From Stenotrophomonas sp. 169 (GTDB lineage: Bacteria; Pseudomonadota; Gammaproteobacteria; Xanthomonadales; Xanthomonadaceae), in the NCBI RefSeq assembly GCF_014621775.1, contig NZ_CP061204.1:2438501-2502500 (forward strand): 64,000 nt of DNA, in the 5' to 3' direction. The position numbers and the translations under genes were made by a program. Under the pieces are notes generated by a model. The model was not told the origin of the DNA. It did no database searches and worked only from the letters and a program-made list of their open reading frames with translations. Below, piece by piece: positions 1 through 8,532 of the stretch. Every line of letters begins with the position of its first letter. Position 1 is the stretch's first letter.

Positions 1-531
1 GCGGTTGTTCAACTGCACGGCGAAGTCACCGATGCGCAGTTCGGCGAATACCGCATGGATGACCGCCAGCACCTCCGCGTCGTAACGGATGCTGAGCGCA
101 TCCTTGCCGATCACGTCGATGTCGCACTGGTAGAACTCACGGAAGCGCCCGCGCTGGGCCCGCTCGCCGCGGTAAACGCGCTGCATCTGGTAACGGCGGA
201 ACGGGAACGTCAGGTCGTGTTCGTGCTCGGCCACGTAGCGGGCCAGCGGTACGGTCAGGTCGAAGCGCAGGGCCAGTTCCGGCAACGAGGCGTCCTCGGC
301 CTGCGCTGCATTGGCCAAGGCACCGGTGGACTGGACGAAATACACCTGACGCTCGGTTTCACCACCGGATTTGGTCAGCAGCACGTCGGACAGCTCGAAC
401 ACCGGCGTCTCCACCGGCAGGAACCCGAAGCGCTCGTAGTTGCGGCGGATGACGTCCAGCATGCGCTGGAACGCGATCTGCTCGCGCGGCAGCAGTTCCA
501 TGATGCCGGGCGGGGTACGGGGCTTGATCAC
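1..531 (-). CDS. hisS: Histidyl-tRNA synthetase, N-terminal part
   Basis: Partial gene running off the left edge; 177 N-terminal residues are visible. It charges tRNA-His with histidine in the cytoplasm. The reading starts [15 protein letters not shown] and contains the class II motifs expected of HisRS: the motif 1 region followed by [13 protein letters not shown] and the motif 2 stretch [19 protein letters not shown]. The start is GTG at 531, preceded by GGAG at a good distance; an in-frame ATG lies about 20 bases further in. It is divergent from the FNR-type gene at 674. In enterics hisS sits upstream of yfgM-bamB-der; here those genes are about 60 kb away. The identification is very secure. 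Confidence 0.95.
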   Translation of the reverse strand, partial: MIKPRTPPGIMELLPREQIAFQRMLDVIRRNYERFGFLPVETPVFELSDVLLTKSGGETERQVYFVQSTGALANAAQAEDASLPELALRFDLTVPLARYVAEHEHDLTFPFRRYQMQRVYRGERAQRGRFREFYQCDIDVIGKDALSIRYDAEVLAVIHAVFAELRIGDFAVQLNNR

Positions 532-673
532 GTGGGGCTCCTGCAGAAAACGGGGGAAGGGCAAGGGCGGTCATTGTAGCGGCAGCGCCGCCCGCCGCGC
601 CCGCGTCCGGGCGCATCGGCCACATGTCGTATCATGGCCACTTCCCCTCGCAGCGCGCTTTTCCCCCCACGCC

Positions 674-1417
674 ATGTCGCGGTTCGATTCCAGCCCTGCC
701 GATGCCTTCCGCCCTGCCACGCCCGGCTGCTCGACATTGGACTGCATGCACTGTTCGGTACGCCATCTGGCGGTCTGCTCGGCGCTGTCACCAGAAGAAG
801 GCCAGGCGCTGGAGGCCGTAACGGTGTCCCAGCAGGTGGCGATGGGCAGCACGCTGGCCCGCAGTGGTGAACCTCGCCACCATGTCTATACCTTGACGCA
901 GGGCGCATTGCGGCTGGTGCGCACGCTGTCCGACGGGCGCCGGCAGATCAACGGGTTCGTCTTGCCCGGCGATTATCTGGGCCTGAGCGGCAGTGATCTC
1001 CACCGCCACGATGTCGAAGCGATCGCCGACAGCCGCGTCTGCCGCGTATCGGTGGCCCATATGCGCGAGCTGCGTGATCGCTACCCGCACCTGGAGCGAA
1101 AATTGTTGCAGCGTGCCTGCCAGGCGCTGGACGATGCGCAGGATGCAGCACTGTCGCTGGCACGCCTGCAGCCACCGGAGAAAGTGGCCGATTTCCTGCT
1201 GCGGCTGGCCGAGCGCGAAGTGCGCCTGGGGGGCGTGGCCCTGCGTGTCACCCTGCCGATGGGGCGTGGAGACATCGCCGATCATCTCGGGCTGACGATG
1301 GAAACCGTCAGCCGCACCTTCACCCGCCTTCGCCAGCAGGCGCTGATCGCCCTGCCCCATTTGAACGTCGTGGAGATTCTCGACGAACCCGCCCTGCGTC
1401 GACTGGCCACCGGCTGA
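674..1417 (+). CDS. fnr: FNR-type oxygen-responsive transcription regulator (Crp/Fnr family)
   Basis: 247 residues. The N-terminus carries a cysteine cluster C-x4-C-x2-C-x7-C (around residues 17-34), close to the FNR iron-sulfur ligand region, and a further cysteine in VCRVSV aligns with FNR Cys122, so a [4Fe-4S] cluster is likely. A cyclic-nucleotide-fold domain follows, then a helix-turn-helix with GRGDIADHLGLTMETVSR. That motif keeps the E-x2-S-R residues that read TTGAT half-sites in FNR. It probably switches genes between aerobic and low-oxygen growth. The reading frame is open far upstream, but MSRFDS at 674 is chosen because the upstream translation is low-complexity and lies over the hisS start. 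It is divergent from hisS. Confidence 0.88.
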   Translation: MSRFDSSPADAFRPATPGCSTLDCMHCSVRHLAVCSALSPEEGQALEAVTVSQQVAMGSTLARSGEPRHHVYTLTQGALRLVRTLSDGRRQINGFVLPGDYLGLSGSDLHRHDVEAIADSRVCRVSVAHMRELRDRYPHLERKLLQRACQALDDAQDAALSLARLQPPEKVADFLLRLAEREVRLGGVALRVTLPMGRGDIADHLGLTMETVSRTFTRLRQQALIALPHLNVVEILDEPALRRLATG

Positions 1418-1435
1418 GCCGTTCAAGGCCGCGCA

Positions 1436-1594
1436 GCGTCGGACGGAATCCGCCGAGCGTGGCTCGGCGCTACGCGAATTGGCCGCTTCGTGATCATCGG
1501 GTAGCGCCGACCCATGGTCGGCGAGCGCAGCGGCGCGGCCGACGGCGGGCACTACAACGTCGGACGGAATCCGCCGAGCGTGGCTCGGCGCTAC
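1436..1594. repeat. SMAG-type (GTAG) REP cluster with a 38-bp direct repeat
   Basis: Three GTAG-footed hairpins: 1451-1473 (minus), 1501-1524 (plus) and 1572-1594 (minus). The two minus-oriented copies share an identical segment of about 38 bp, starting cgtcggacgg, that extends upstream of the hairpin. The central copy has the opposite orientation and a different arm sequence. The arms are GCGCCGAGC/GCTCGGCG-like. This fits the REP-type SMAG family of Stenotrophomonas, thought to be moved by REP-associated transposases. The last copy supplies the stop codon of thrC. Confidence 0.85.
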
Positions 1595-2880
1595 TGCTGC
1601 AACACCGCCCGCAGCGCGGCATAGTCCGCCGCCAGCGGCTCGGCATGCGTCGGCCGACGCAGCAGCGCCTCCAGTGCAGGCGGCACCTCCAGTGCGGTGC
1701 CGATCAACGGCTCCACCACCGATTCGAACTTCGCCGGATGCGCGGTGGCGACGACCGCCCAGTCCCCCTTGGCACCCTGCGTACGAAGATCATCCAGCAC
1801 CCGCACGGCCGTCGCGGTATGCGGACAGAACACCTCGCCGGTGCTGGCGAACGCACTGGCGATGGTCGCGCGGATCGCCACGTCGTCCACACTGTGTGCG
1901 GTGAACGCCTCCCGCAGCGCGCGATCATCCCCCGCGAACAGCCAGCGCAGCCGCTCGAAGTTGCTGGGCGCGCCGACGTCCATCGCATTGGCCGTCGTGG
2001 GCACACTCGCACCCGGGCTGAAATCTTCGCCGGCGAAATAGCGCGGCAGCACATCATTGGCATTGGTCGCCAGCACGATGCGTCCGATGGGCAGGCCCAC
2101 GGCGCGTGCCAGGATCGCCGCCATCGCATTGCCGAGGTTGCCGGTGGGAATCACCAGGTTCAGCAGCGCGCCCCCGGCCTGCTGGTGCTGCAGCGCGGCG
2201 TGCGCGTAGTAACTCATCTGCGGCAGCAGCCGGCCCAGGCTGATGCTGTTGGCCGAACTCAACGGCACCTGGGCCTGCAGCTGCGTATCCGCCAGCGCCT
2301 GTTTCGCCAGGGCCTGGCAGTCGTCGAATGATCCGGAAACCCGGAATGCCTGCACGTTGCCGCCGAAACACCCCAGCTGGTGCGCCTGTCGCGGCGACAC
2401 CCGGCCATCCGGGTACAGCACCACCACGCGCAATCCAGGCTGCCCATGGAACGCGGCGGCCACTGCAGCGCCGGTATCTCCCGAGGTCGCGACCACAATC
2501 GTCAGCGGCTGGGCATGCCCCGCCCGCAGGCGCGCCAACGCGGCAGCGAGGAAACGGGCGCCGACGTCCTTGAACGCCGCCGTTGGGCCATGGAACAACT
2601 CCAGCACGTAGTCGCCGCGACGCGCCAGTGGCCGCAGCGGCAGCGGGAAGTCGAACGCCTCGTCGCAGATCCCGGGCAGTGCATCCGCCAATACATCGCC
2701 TTCAAAGAACGGTGCCAGTACCTGCGCGGCCGTCTTTGCCAGCGAATCGGTGGCGACGAAGCGGCGCGCCGCTGGCAGCTGCTGCGGCACGTAAAGGCCG
2801 CCATCAGGGGCCAACCCCGCGGCAATAGCTGCGCTCAGTGATACCGGTGCGGACTGGCCGCGAGTGGAAACAAAGTGCAT
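1591..2880 (-). CDS. thrC: Threonine synthase
   Basis: 429 residues; the last enzyme of threonine synthesis, converting O-phosphohomoserine to threonine with PLP. It begins MHFVSTRGQSAPVSL, the usual start of the short bacterial ThrC class. The PLP lysine is in FHGPTAAFKDVGARF, and the phosphate-binding glycine stretch is in VIPTGNLGNAMAA. The frame is open upstream, but the ATG at 2880 has AGGAAGG in front and matches family starts. It is the third gene of the leftward thrA-thrB-thrC operon, 26 bases after thrB. The TAG stop at 1591-1593 lies within the GTAG foot of a REP element. Confidence 0.95.
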   Translation of the reverse strand: MHFVSTRGQSAPVSLSAAIAAGLAPDGGLYVPQQLPAARRFVATDSLAKTAAQVLAPFFEGDVLADALPGICDEAFDFPLPLRPLARRGDYVLELFHGPTAAFKDVGARFLAAALARLRAGHAQPLTIVVATSGDTGAAVAAAFHGQPGLRVVVLYPDGRVSPRQAHQLGCFGGNVQAFRVSGSFDDCQALAKQALADTQLQAQVPLSSANSISLGRLLPQMSYYAHAALQHQQAGGALLNLVIPTGNLGNAMAAILARAVGLPIGRIVLATNANDVLPRYFAGEDFSPGASVPTTANAMDVGAPSNFERLRWLFAGDDRALREAFTAHSVDDVAIRATIASAFASTGEVFCPHTATAVRVLDDLRTQGAKGDWAVVATAHPAKFESVVEPLIGTALEVPPALEALLRRPTHAEPLAADYAALRAVLQQ

Positions 2881-2906
2881 CGCACCTTCCTGAAGGGGGG
2901 GAGAGT

Positions 2907-3821
2907 TCACAACAGCACCGCCGCCGGTGCGGACAACGGAGATACCCACGCCTGGCTGGCGAAGCCTGCCGCAGCAAACGCGGCCTGCACCGGCGCGGCG
3001 GCGGCCTGTGCGCTGGCCTTGTCTTCAAACCAGGCAAATACGCTGGGCCCGGCGCCGGAGATGCTGGCGCCCATCGCCCCTGCTGCCAGCGCGGCGTCAC
3101 GGGCCGCCGCGAAGCCACCGATCAGCGGTGCACGACGCGGCTCGACCAGTACATCCCGCAGGCCGGCACGGACCAGTGCCGCATCGTTCTGGAAGCAACC
3201 GGCCAGCACCAGCGCAAGGTTCGCGCTCTGCGCCACGAAATCACCCAAGGCGTAACTGCCCTGCAACGCCTCGCGGGCGCGACGGGTTTCCAGCACCGCG
3301 TCGGGATGCACCAGCAGGCTGTGCCACGCTGCCGGTACCGGGATGGACACCAGCCGGTCAGCGGTGCTCAATACCAGCCCACCCAGCAGCATGGGCCCCA
3401 GGTTGTCCCCATGGCGGCCGCCGCTGGCCACCATCTCGCCTTCCAGCGCGAACGGATACAGCGCCTTACGGTCCAGGGGTGCATCAAGCAACGCATTGGC
3501 GGCCACCAGTGCCGCTACGCAGGAGGCGGCCGATCCGCCCATGCCTGATCCCAGCGCGATGCCCTTGTCGATTTCGACGGCAAAGCCGTACGGCAGTTCG
3601 AGCACCTCCTGCATCGCCATCAAGGCCGCGCCGGCCGTATTGAGCGCGGGCTCCCGTGGCAGCGGCAGGTCAGCACCCCGGATGGCGTCGATCCGCACCT
3701 CGCGCTCGGCGATCCGACGCACGGTCACCGTGTCACCGACGCCGGCGATGGCATGGCCCAGAATGTCGAAGCCGACGCCGACATTGCCGACCGACGCCGG
3801 TGCGAACGCGCGTGCGATCAC
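2907..3821 (-). CDS. thrB: Homoserine kinase (GHMP family)
   Basis: 304 residues; phosphorylates homoserine with ATP to give O-phosphohomoserine for ThrC. It starts [19 protein letters not shown], with the GHMP N-terminal substrate motif. The ATP-binding glycine/serine loop is [15 protein letters not shown] at about residues 89-103, and the C-terminal motif is [16 protein letters not shown]. Length is typical. The ATG overlaps the thrA stop by four bases (ATGA), so translation is probably coupled. Control comes from the leader upstream of thrA. Confidence 0.95.
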   Translation of the reverse strand: MIARAFAPASVGNVGVGFDILGHAIAGVGDTVTVRRIAEREVRIDAIRGADLPLPREPALNTAGAALMAMQEVLELPYGFAVEIDKGIALGSGMGGSAASCVAALVAANALLDAPLDRKALYPFALEGEMVASGGRHGDNLGPMLLGGLVLSTADRLVSIPVPAAWHSLLVHPDAVLETRRAREALQGSYALGDFVAQSANLALVLAGCFQNDAALVRAGLRDVLVEPRRAPLIGGFAAARDAALAAGAMGASISGAGPSVFAWFEDKASAQAAAAPVQAAFAAAGFASQAWVSPLSAPAAVLL

Positions 3822-6322
3822 AGGCGCGCCCCTTCGCCGGCGGCCACGCGCAGCAGGTCCGCGAACACACCGGCGGCGGTCACATCGGGGCCAGCCCCCG
3901 GACCCTGTACCACAAGCGGGTTGTCACAGTATCGCCGGGTGCGGAACTGGACCACGTTGTCGGTGAGCTTCAGGTTTGCGAATGCGTGGTCCAGCGGCAC
4001 CTCGACCAGACCGACCGACGCGCCCTGCGGCGTCAGCGCGGCCACGTAGCGCAGCACGGCACCGCGTTCGCGCGCCTGCCGCAGCTGCTGCAGCAACACC
4101 GCGTCGTTGTCGGCGAGGCGTTGCATGAATGCCTCCACGCTGCCGCCGCGCAGCGCCTCCGGCACCAGGCTCTGCACCTGCACCTGCTCCAGGCTGAGCG
4201 TGCGGCCCGCCTCACGCGCCAGGATCACCAGTTTGCGTGCGACGTCGATGCCGGACAGGTCGTCGCGCGGATCGGGCTCGGTATAGCCCATGCCACGCGC
4301 CTGTTCCACCAGGGCAGAGAACGGCTGACTGCCGTCGAAGCGATTGAACAACCACGCCAGCGTGCCCGAAAAAATACCTTCGATCGACAGCACCTCGTCA
4401 CCGGTGTCGACCAGGTCGCGCAACGTGGTGATCACCGGCAGCCCCGCACCGACGGTCGCTTCATAACGGAAGCGCGCGCCGCTGGCGGTCGCGGCTGCGC
4501 GAATGCGCTGATAGCGTTCCAGGGGCCCGGAGCCAGCCTGCTTGTTCGGCGTGACCACGTGGATGCCGGCCGCCAGCCAGCCCTCGTAACGCTCGGCCAC
4601 CTCGGCACTGCCGCTGCAGTCGATCACCACCGCATGCGGCAGATGCGCTGACAGCAGATGGGCGGTGAAGCGATCCAGCTCGTTGGCCTCCCTGCCCTCC
4701 TGCAGCGCGGTGCGCCATTCGCCCTGCAGCGCGCGCGGTGCCAGGTACATGCCGCCGCGCGATGCCACCGCGCGCAGGCGCAGGTCGATGTTGGCCTTGC
4801 CGAGCAGCGGCCCCTGCTCGGCCTGCAACTGGTCCAGCAAGGCCGCACCGACGTTGCCCGGACCAATCACGCCAACCGCGAACGTCTGCGGCGACAGCCA
4901 GAATCCGGCATGCGCGGCGCGCAGGGCACGGGTCGCGTCGCCGCTTTCGATGGCCACTGAAATGTTGCGCTCGGAAGACCCCTGCGCGATGGCGAGGATG
5001 TTCACCTGCGCGCGGCCGAGTGACTCGAACAGACGTGCCGCCACGCCGGGCTGGCCCGCCATGCCATCGCCTACCGCCGCCAGCACGCTGACACCCGTGG
5101 TCAACTGCACGCGCTGCACCTGGGCCACCGCAAGCTCATGCGCAAACGCCTGCAGCAAGGCATCGCGGCCGCGCGCGGCCTCGTTGCCACGCACCACGCA
5201 GCAGATGGAGTGTTCGGACGACCCTTGCGAGATCATCACCACCGATACGTGTGCCTGGCGCAACGCCGAGAACACCCGCTCGGCGGTGCCCGGCACACCG
5301 ATCAGGCCGGTGCCTTCCAGGTTGAGCACGGCGAGTTCGGCGCTCAGCGTCAGCCCCTTGATCGGTCCGCGCACCGAGCGCTCGGCGGTGATGCGGGTGC
5401 CCGGATGGTCTGGCTGGAAGGTATTGCGGATCAGGATCGGCAAGCCGCGCTGGATGGCCGGCGACATCGTCTGCGGATGCACCACCTTCGCGCCGAAATA
5501 GGCCAGTTCGCAGGCTTCGTCGTAGCTCAGTGCATCCAGCTGCACCGCTTCGGGCACCAGTCGCGGATCGGCAGACAACACGCCGTCCACATCGGTCCAT
5601 ATCTGCAGTTCATCCGCGTCGAACAGGGCGGCGAAGATCGCCCCGGAGTAATCGCTGCCATTGCGCCCCAGCGTGGTGATGCGCCCCTTGCCGTCGCGCG
5701 CGATGAATCCGGTAGCCACCACCCGCGTCTGCGGATGCCGCTGTCGCCATGCCTGCAGCCGCGCGGCACTCGTCTCCCAGTCCACGTTGACACCCAGTTC
5801 GCCATGCTCGACCACCAGCACCTCGCGCGCGTCCAGCACCGCACAGTCCTCGCCGATTGCCAGGAAATGATGCCCCAGCAGGTGCGCAGAGCACACTTCT
5901 CCCAGTCCCTGCACCCGGTCCAGCACGTCGTCCGGCAACCCACCGATCACCGCCAACGCGGCAAGCAGTTCGGCCAACTCATCGAAGCGCGCGTCGAGCC
6001 ATTCCACGCTGGCCCCGGAATGTTCGCCGAGCAACGAGGCGGCTGCACCGCGATGACGCGCGCGCAGCGCATGCCAGGCATCCCGCCACTGTGGCGAGCC
6101 CGCCGCCGCCATCCGCGCGAGGTCGATCAGGCCATCGGTCACCCCTTTCATCGCAGACACCACGGTGACCTGCATCCGCTCGGGGCGCTGCAGCAGCAGA
6201 CGAGCCACATGGCGGTAACGATCGGCGTCGGCCACCGACGTGCCGCCGAACTTGTGCACGACGGTGCGCGGGGGCACCGGCAAGGGCGACGCGGCGGGTT
6301 CTACGGAAACGGCACTGGACAT
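3818..6322 (-). CDS. thrA: Bifunctional aspartokinase / homoserine dehydrogenase I
   Basis: 834 residues. The N-terminal aspartokinase starts with [17 protein letters not shown] (about residues 19-35). Tandem ACT domains follow in the middle ([22 protein letters not shown], then [18 protein letters not shown]). The C-terminal homoserine dehydrogenase has the NAD(P) motif [16 protein letters not shown] and the catalytic region [18 protein letters not shown]. It makes aspartyl phosphate and later reduces aspartate semialdehyde to homoserine; the ACT domains usually bind threonine for feedback inhibition. The ATG at 6322 has GAGG about seven bases upstream; the frame is open 61 codons further, but that stretch is the leader region. 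First gene of the thr operon. Confidence 0.95.
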   Translation of the reverse strand: MSSAVSVEPAASPLPVPPRTVVHKFGGTSVADADRYRHVARLLLQRPERMQVTVVSAMKGVTDGLIDLARMAAAGSPQWRDAWHALRARHRGAAASLLGEHSGASVEWLDARFDELAELLAALAVIGGLPDDVLDRVQGLGEVCSAHLLGHHFLAIGEDCAVLDAREVLVVEHGELGVNVDWETSAARLQAWRQRHPQTRVVATGFIARDGKGRITTLGRNGSDYSGAIFAALFDADELQIWTDVDGVLSADPRLVPEAVQLDALSYDEACELAYFGAKVVHPQTMSPAIQRGLPILIRNTFQPDHPGTRITAERSVRGPIKGLTLSAELAVLNLEGTGLIGVPGTAERVFSALRQAHVSVVMISQGSSEHSICCVVRGNEAARGRDALLQAFAHELAVAQVQRVQLTTGVSVLAAVGDGMAGQPGVAARLFESLGRAQVNILAIAQGSSERNISVAIESGDATRALRAAHAGFWLSPQTFAVGVIGPGNVGAALLDQLQAEQGPLLGKANIDLRLRAVASRGGMYLAPRALQGEWRTALQEGREANELDRFTAHLLSAHLPHAVVIDCSGSAEVAERYEGWLAAGIHVVTPNKQAGSGPLERYQRIRAAATASGARFRYEATVGAGLPVITTLRDLVDTGDEVLSIEGIFSGTLAWLFNRFDGSQPFSALVEQARGMGYTEPDPRDDLSGIDVARKLVILAREAGRTLSLEQVQVQSLVPEALRGGSVEAFMQRLADNDAVLLQQLRQARERGAVLRYVAALTPQGASVGLVEVPLDHAFANLKLTDNVVQFRTRRYCDNPLVVQGPGAGPDVTAAGVFADLLRVAAGEGARL

Positions 6323-6327
6323 GGCAA

Positions 6328-6394
6328 CCTCGGTGGGAGGCCCCGCATCGCGCTCGGTGGAAGGTTTCCCCGCCACCTGGTTCGGTGCGGGGCC
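6328..6394 (-). promoter_or_regulatory. Candidate thr attenuator: alternative hairpins before thrA
   Basis: Between the leader-peptide stop (6409) and the thrA start (6322) two mutually exclusive pairings are visible. GGCCCCGCA and TGCGGGGCC (6339-6347 with 6386-6394) form a perfect 9-bp stem. Alternatively the upstream arm pairs with the middle GGTGGCGGGG stretch (6368-6377 with about 6385-6393). A small CCTC/GAGG hairpin (6328-6331 with 6337-6340) covers the thrA Shine-Dalgarno. No clear U-run follows, so control may act on translation rather than by classical termination. This is inference from the sequence; no folding was computed. Confidence 0.6.
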
Positions 6395-6408
6395 GTGGTT
6401 TTCGTGAG

Positions 6409-6561
6409 TTACGCGAAGACGACGGACCGCACCCGGCAGGTGGTGCCGGTGGTGGTGGTAATCGGGGTAATGGCCGTGCTGCTGCCGGCATCCAACCGCG
6501 CACAATCTGGCGCCGCGAAGGCGACGTGTGCGAGGGCGAAGGGAGCGGAGGCGGTGACCAT
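6409..6561 (-). CDS. thrL: Threonine operon leader peptide
   Basis: A short ORF ends about 90 bases before thrA and carries AITPITTTTGTTC near its C-terminus, that is six Thr and two Ile within thirteen residues. This matches the Thr/Ile runs of enteric thrL, whose slow translation when charged tRNA is scarce signals derepression. The only ATG in frame after the likely promoter is at 6561, giving 50 residues and a nearly leaderless transcript. A shorter peptide starting at a TTG about 20 codons upstream of the stop is possible. The Thr/Ile cluster and position make the function likely; the start is not certain. Confidence 0.65.
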   Translation of the reverse strand: MVTASAPFALAHVAFAAPDCARLDAGSSTAITPITTTTGTTCRVRSVVFA

Positions 6562-6565
6562 GGGA

Positions 6566-6597
6566 CTAGAAAACACCGGCGACCCCGCTGCTGTCAA
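6566..6597 (-). promoter_or_regulatory. Probable thr operon promoter
   Basis: On the minus strand a perfect TTGACA lies at 6597-6592. A weak -10-like stretch (TTTTCTAGT, about 6566-6574) follows at roughly 17-19 bases. Transcription would begin at or just before the leader ATG at 6561. The placement upstream of the leader peptide supports the call; the -10 is poor. Confidence 0.5.
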
Positions 6598-6709
6598 GTG
6601 CTGCGCTGCAAAAATACCAGTGCTTCATATGCACGCATCGTCGGCGAAAATGGTTGCATCGGTGACCATGTCGCTGGCGCGCGGCGCGGCGGCCACGACA
6701 TCGTCTTCC

Positions 6710-7657
6710 TCATCCAGCATGCTCGGTGATCGCGCGTGGCGTGCGATGCGCATGCGCGCACCAGAGCACCCCGGTCACCAGGCAGGCGATGGCCGCCAGC
6801 TCCAGAGCGGTGGGCCAGCGCCGTTGCCAGCCGAAGCCGTACAGCAGGGCAAACAGGGTTTCGAACACGATCATCTGGCCGGTCAGCGTCAACGGCAGCA
6901 GTCGACTGGCGCGGTTCCAGAAGGCATTGCCCAACAGCGAGGCGATGATCGCTACGCCGGCACTGACGACCCAGAACAGCCCCCACGCCCCCGCATCGTG
7001 ATGCGCCGTGTTGAAGACGAAGGCCATCGGCACCAGCAGCAGCGCGAGCGCGCCGGTGACCACGCCGGTGAGCAATGACCAATCATGTGCGGACAGATCC
7101 GGGCGACGCTGCAACCAGCGACTGTTGCCCACCGAATAGGCCGCCCAGGACAGCAAGGCACCAAACGCACACAGCAGGCCCAGCACGCGTTGTCGCCACG
7201 GCGTAGCCACGTGCTCGGACACCAGTGCCTCGTAACCGACCAGGGCGACGCCTGTCAGGCACAGCAGCAGCGCCGGTGCCAGCTTGGCCAACCGTACCGC
7301 CCCTTCTTCGCGCACGCCCACCAACGTCACCACGACGGGAATCAAGCCGACGATCAGCGATGCCGCCGCACCGCCTGCCCACTGCACGGCGGTCGCCAGC
7401 AGCAGGAAATACACCAGGTTGCCGGCCAGGCTCAGCCACACCAGCCCGCGCCATTCGGCGGCACCGAGCTGCGGCGCCAAGCGCTTCCAGCGCGGCCAGA
7501 GCAGGGCCACGGCCACCAGCCCATAGATCAGATAGCGGCCGGCGGAGAGCTGCACCGCATCGAAGGCCATCAGTACGGCGGGAGCCAGGAACACCACGCC
7601 CCAGAGCGCGCCTGCCGCCACGCCATTGCCGATGCCCACACCCATCGAACGATTCAT
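6710..7657 (-). CDS. DMT-family (EamA) inner-membrane transporter
   Basis: 315 residues with about ten hydrophobic segments in two EamA-type halves, each of five helices (for example GVAAGALWGVVFLAPAVLMAF at the N-terminus and LTLTGQMIVFETLFALLYGF near the C-terminus). Such proteins export metabolites or amino acids; the substrate cannot be read from sequence. The ATG at 7657 is preferred over the adjacent GTG at 7660, with AGGCGG just upstream. It lies 33 bases downstream of an AraC-type regulator on the same strand, so the two are probably co-transcribed and the regulator may control the exporter. Confidence 0.85.
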   Translation of the reverse strand: MNRSMGVGIGNGVAAGALWGVVFLAPAVLMAFDAVQLSAGRYLIYGLVAVALLWPRWKRLAPQLGAAEWRGLVWLSLAGNLVYFLLLATAVQWAGGAAASLIVGLIPVVVTLVGVREEGAVRLAKLAPALLLCLTGVALVGYEALVSEHVATPWRQRVLGLLCAFGALLSWAAYSVGNSRWLQRRPDLSAHDWSLLTGVVTGALALLLVPMAFVFNTAHHDAGAWGLFWVVSAGVAIIASLLGNAFWNRASRLLPLTLTGQMIVFETLFALLYGFGWQRRWPTALELAAIACLVTGVLWCAHAHRTPRAITEHAG

Positions 7658-7690
7658 CACACCGCCTACCCTGCTGTCAGGCCGGGAAGT

Positions 7691-8428
7691 CTAGGGGGTG
7701 CGTGCGCGGCGTGTCTTGACCCGGGCTACGGTCGCGGGCCCGCGAGAGCGCCAGGTGGTAGGAGTACGCCCGGTTTCGCGCACCAGCGCACGCGTCAGCG
7801 CACTCTGCTCGGAATAGCCCGCACGCTGAGCGACCTGGCTGATCGGCAACGCGGTCGTGCACAGCAGATGGCGTGCCAGGCGCAGGCGCACGGCACTCAA
7901 CCACGCCTGTGGAGGCAGCCCGGTTTCGCGCACGAACCAGGCATGCAGGTGGCTGACGCTCAACCCCGCCCGTCGCGCCATGCGCTCTACCGGCCACGGC
8001 TCACCCGGCGCATCCTGGATGTGGGTGCACAGCACCTGCAGACGTGCGCCACTGCCGTCAGGCGCGAACGCCTGCAACAGCTGCGGCAGCAGCGAGGCGC
8101 GATCGCCAGCGGGCGTGGCGTGCAACGCGCGGCGCAGTGACTGCGGCAGGAACAGCCAGCGCTGACGGCGCAGGTGGTCCAAGGTGTGGTCGTCGAACCA
8201 CTGCAGATCGCAATCGATCACCAGATGGGCATTGCACCCCTGCCCCCTCTGGTCATGGTGCTCACCTGGGGCGACGAACACGCCCTGAAAGGCATCCAGC
8301 CGCGCCCCCTGTCCGTCCAGTTCGAACTGCAGCTCACCCCGCAGCGGCAGCACCCATTGCGCGAAGTCGTGGCGGTCGCCACCGCCGGCGTCGCCGTAAC
8401 TGCGGATGTGGAAGCACGGGGTGTTCAT
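7691..8428 (-). CDS. AraC-family transcription regulator
   Basis: 245 residues. The N-terminal half is a small cupin-like sensing domain (FAQWVLPLRGELQFELDG, VFVAPGEHH). The C-terminal half, about residues 130-235, has the two helix-turn-helix motifs of AraC proteins: VERMARRAGLSVSHLHAWF and ISQVAQRAGYSEQSALTRAL followed by ETGRTPTTWR. It is the likely regulator of the DMT transporter directly downstream. The inducer is unknown. The C-terminus is basic (VKTRRARTP) and slightly longer than usual. Confidence 0.85.
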   Translation of the reverse strand: MNTPCFHIRSYGDAGGGDRHDFAQWVLPLRGELQFELDGQGARLDAFQGVFVAPGEHHDQRGQGCNAHLVIDCDLQWFDDHTLDHLRRQRWLFLPQSLRRALHATPAGDRASLLPQLLQAFAPDGSGARLQVLCTHIQDAPGEPWPVERMARRAGLSVSHLHAWFVRETGLPPQAWLSAVRLRLARHLLCTTALPISQVAQRAGYSEQSALTRALVRETGRTPTTWRSRGPATVARVKTRRARTP

Positions 8429-8532
8429 CGGGCAAGTCTCGCGCTCGCCTTGAACCCGCGCAAGCAGGGCAAGCGGGACCAGGGTGCTTTTACGGTGCGA
8501 GAGAAACCTGCCGTTCTACAGCGCGGGTCCGA

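Noticed and set aside
5138..7078. 646-codon plus-strand open frame over thrA
   Set aside because: A long antisense shadow of thrA caused by high GC; the sequence is His/Gln/Arg-rich with no domain.
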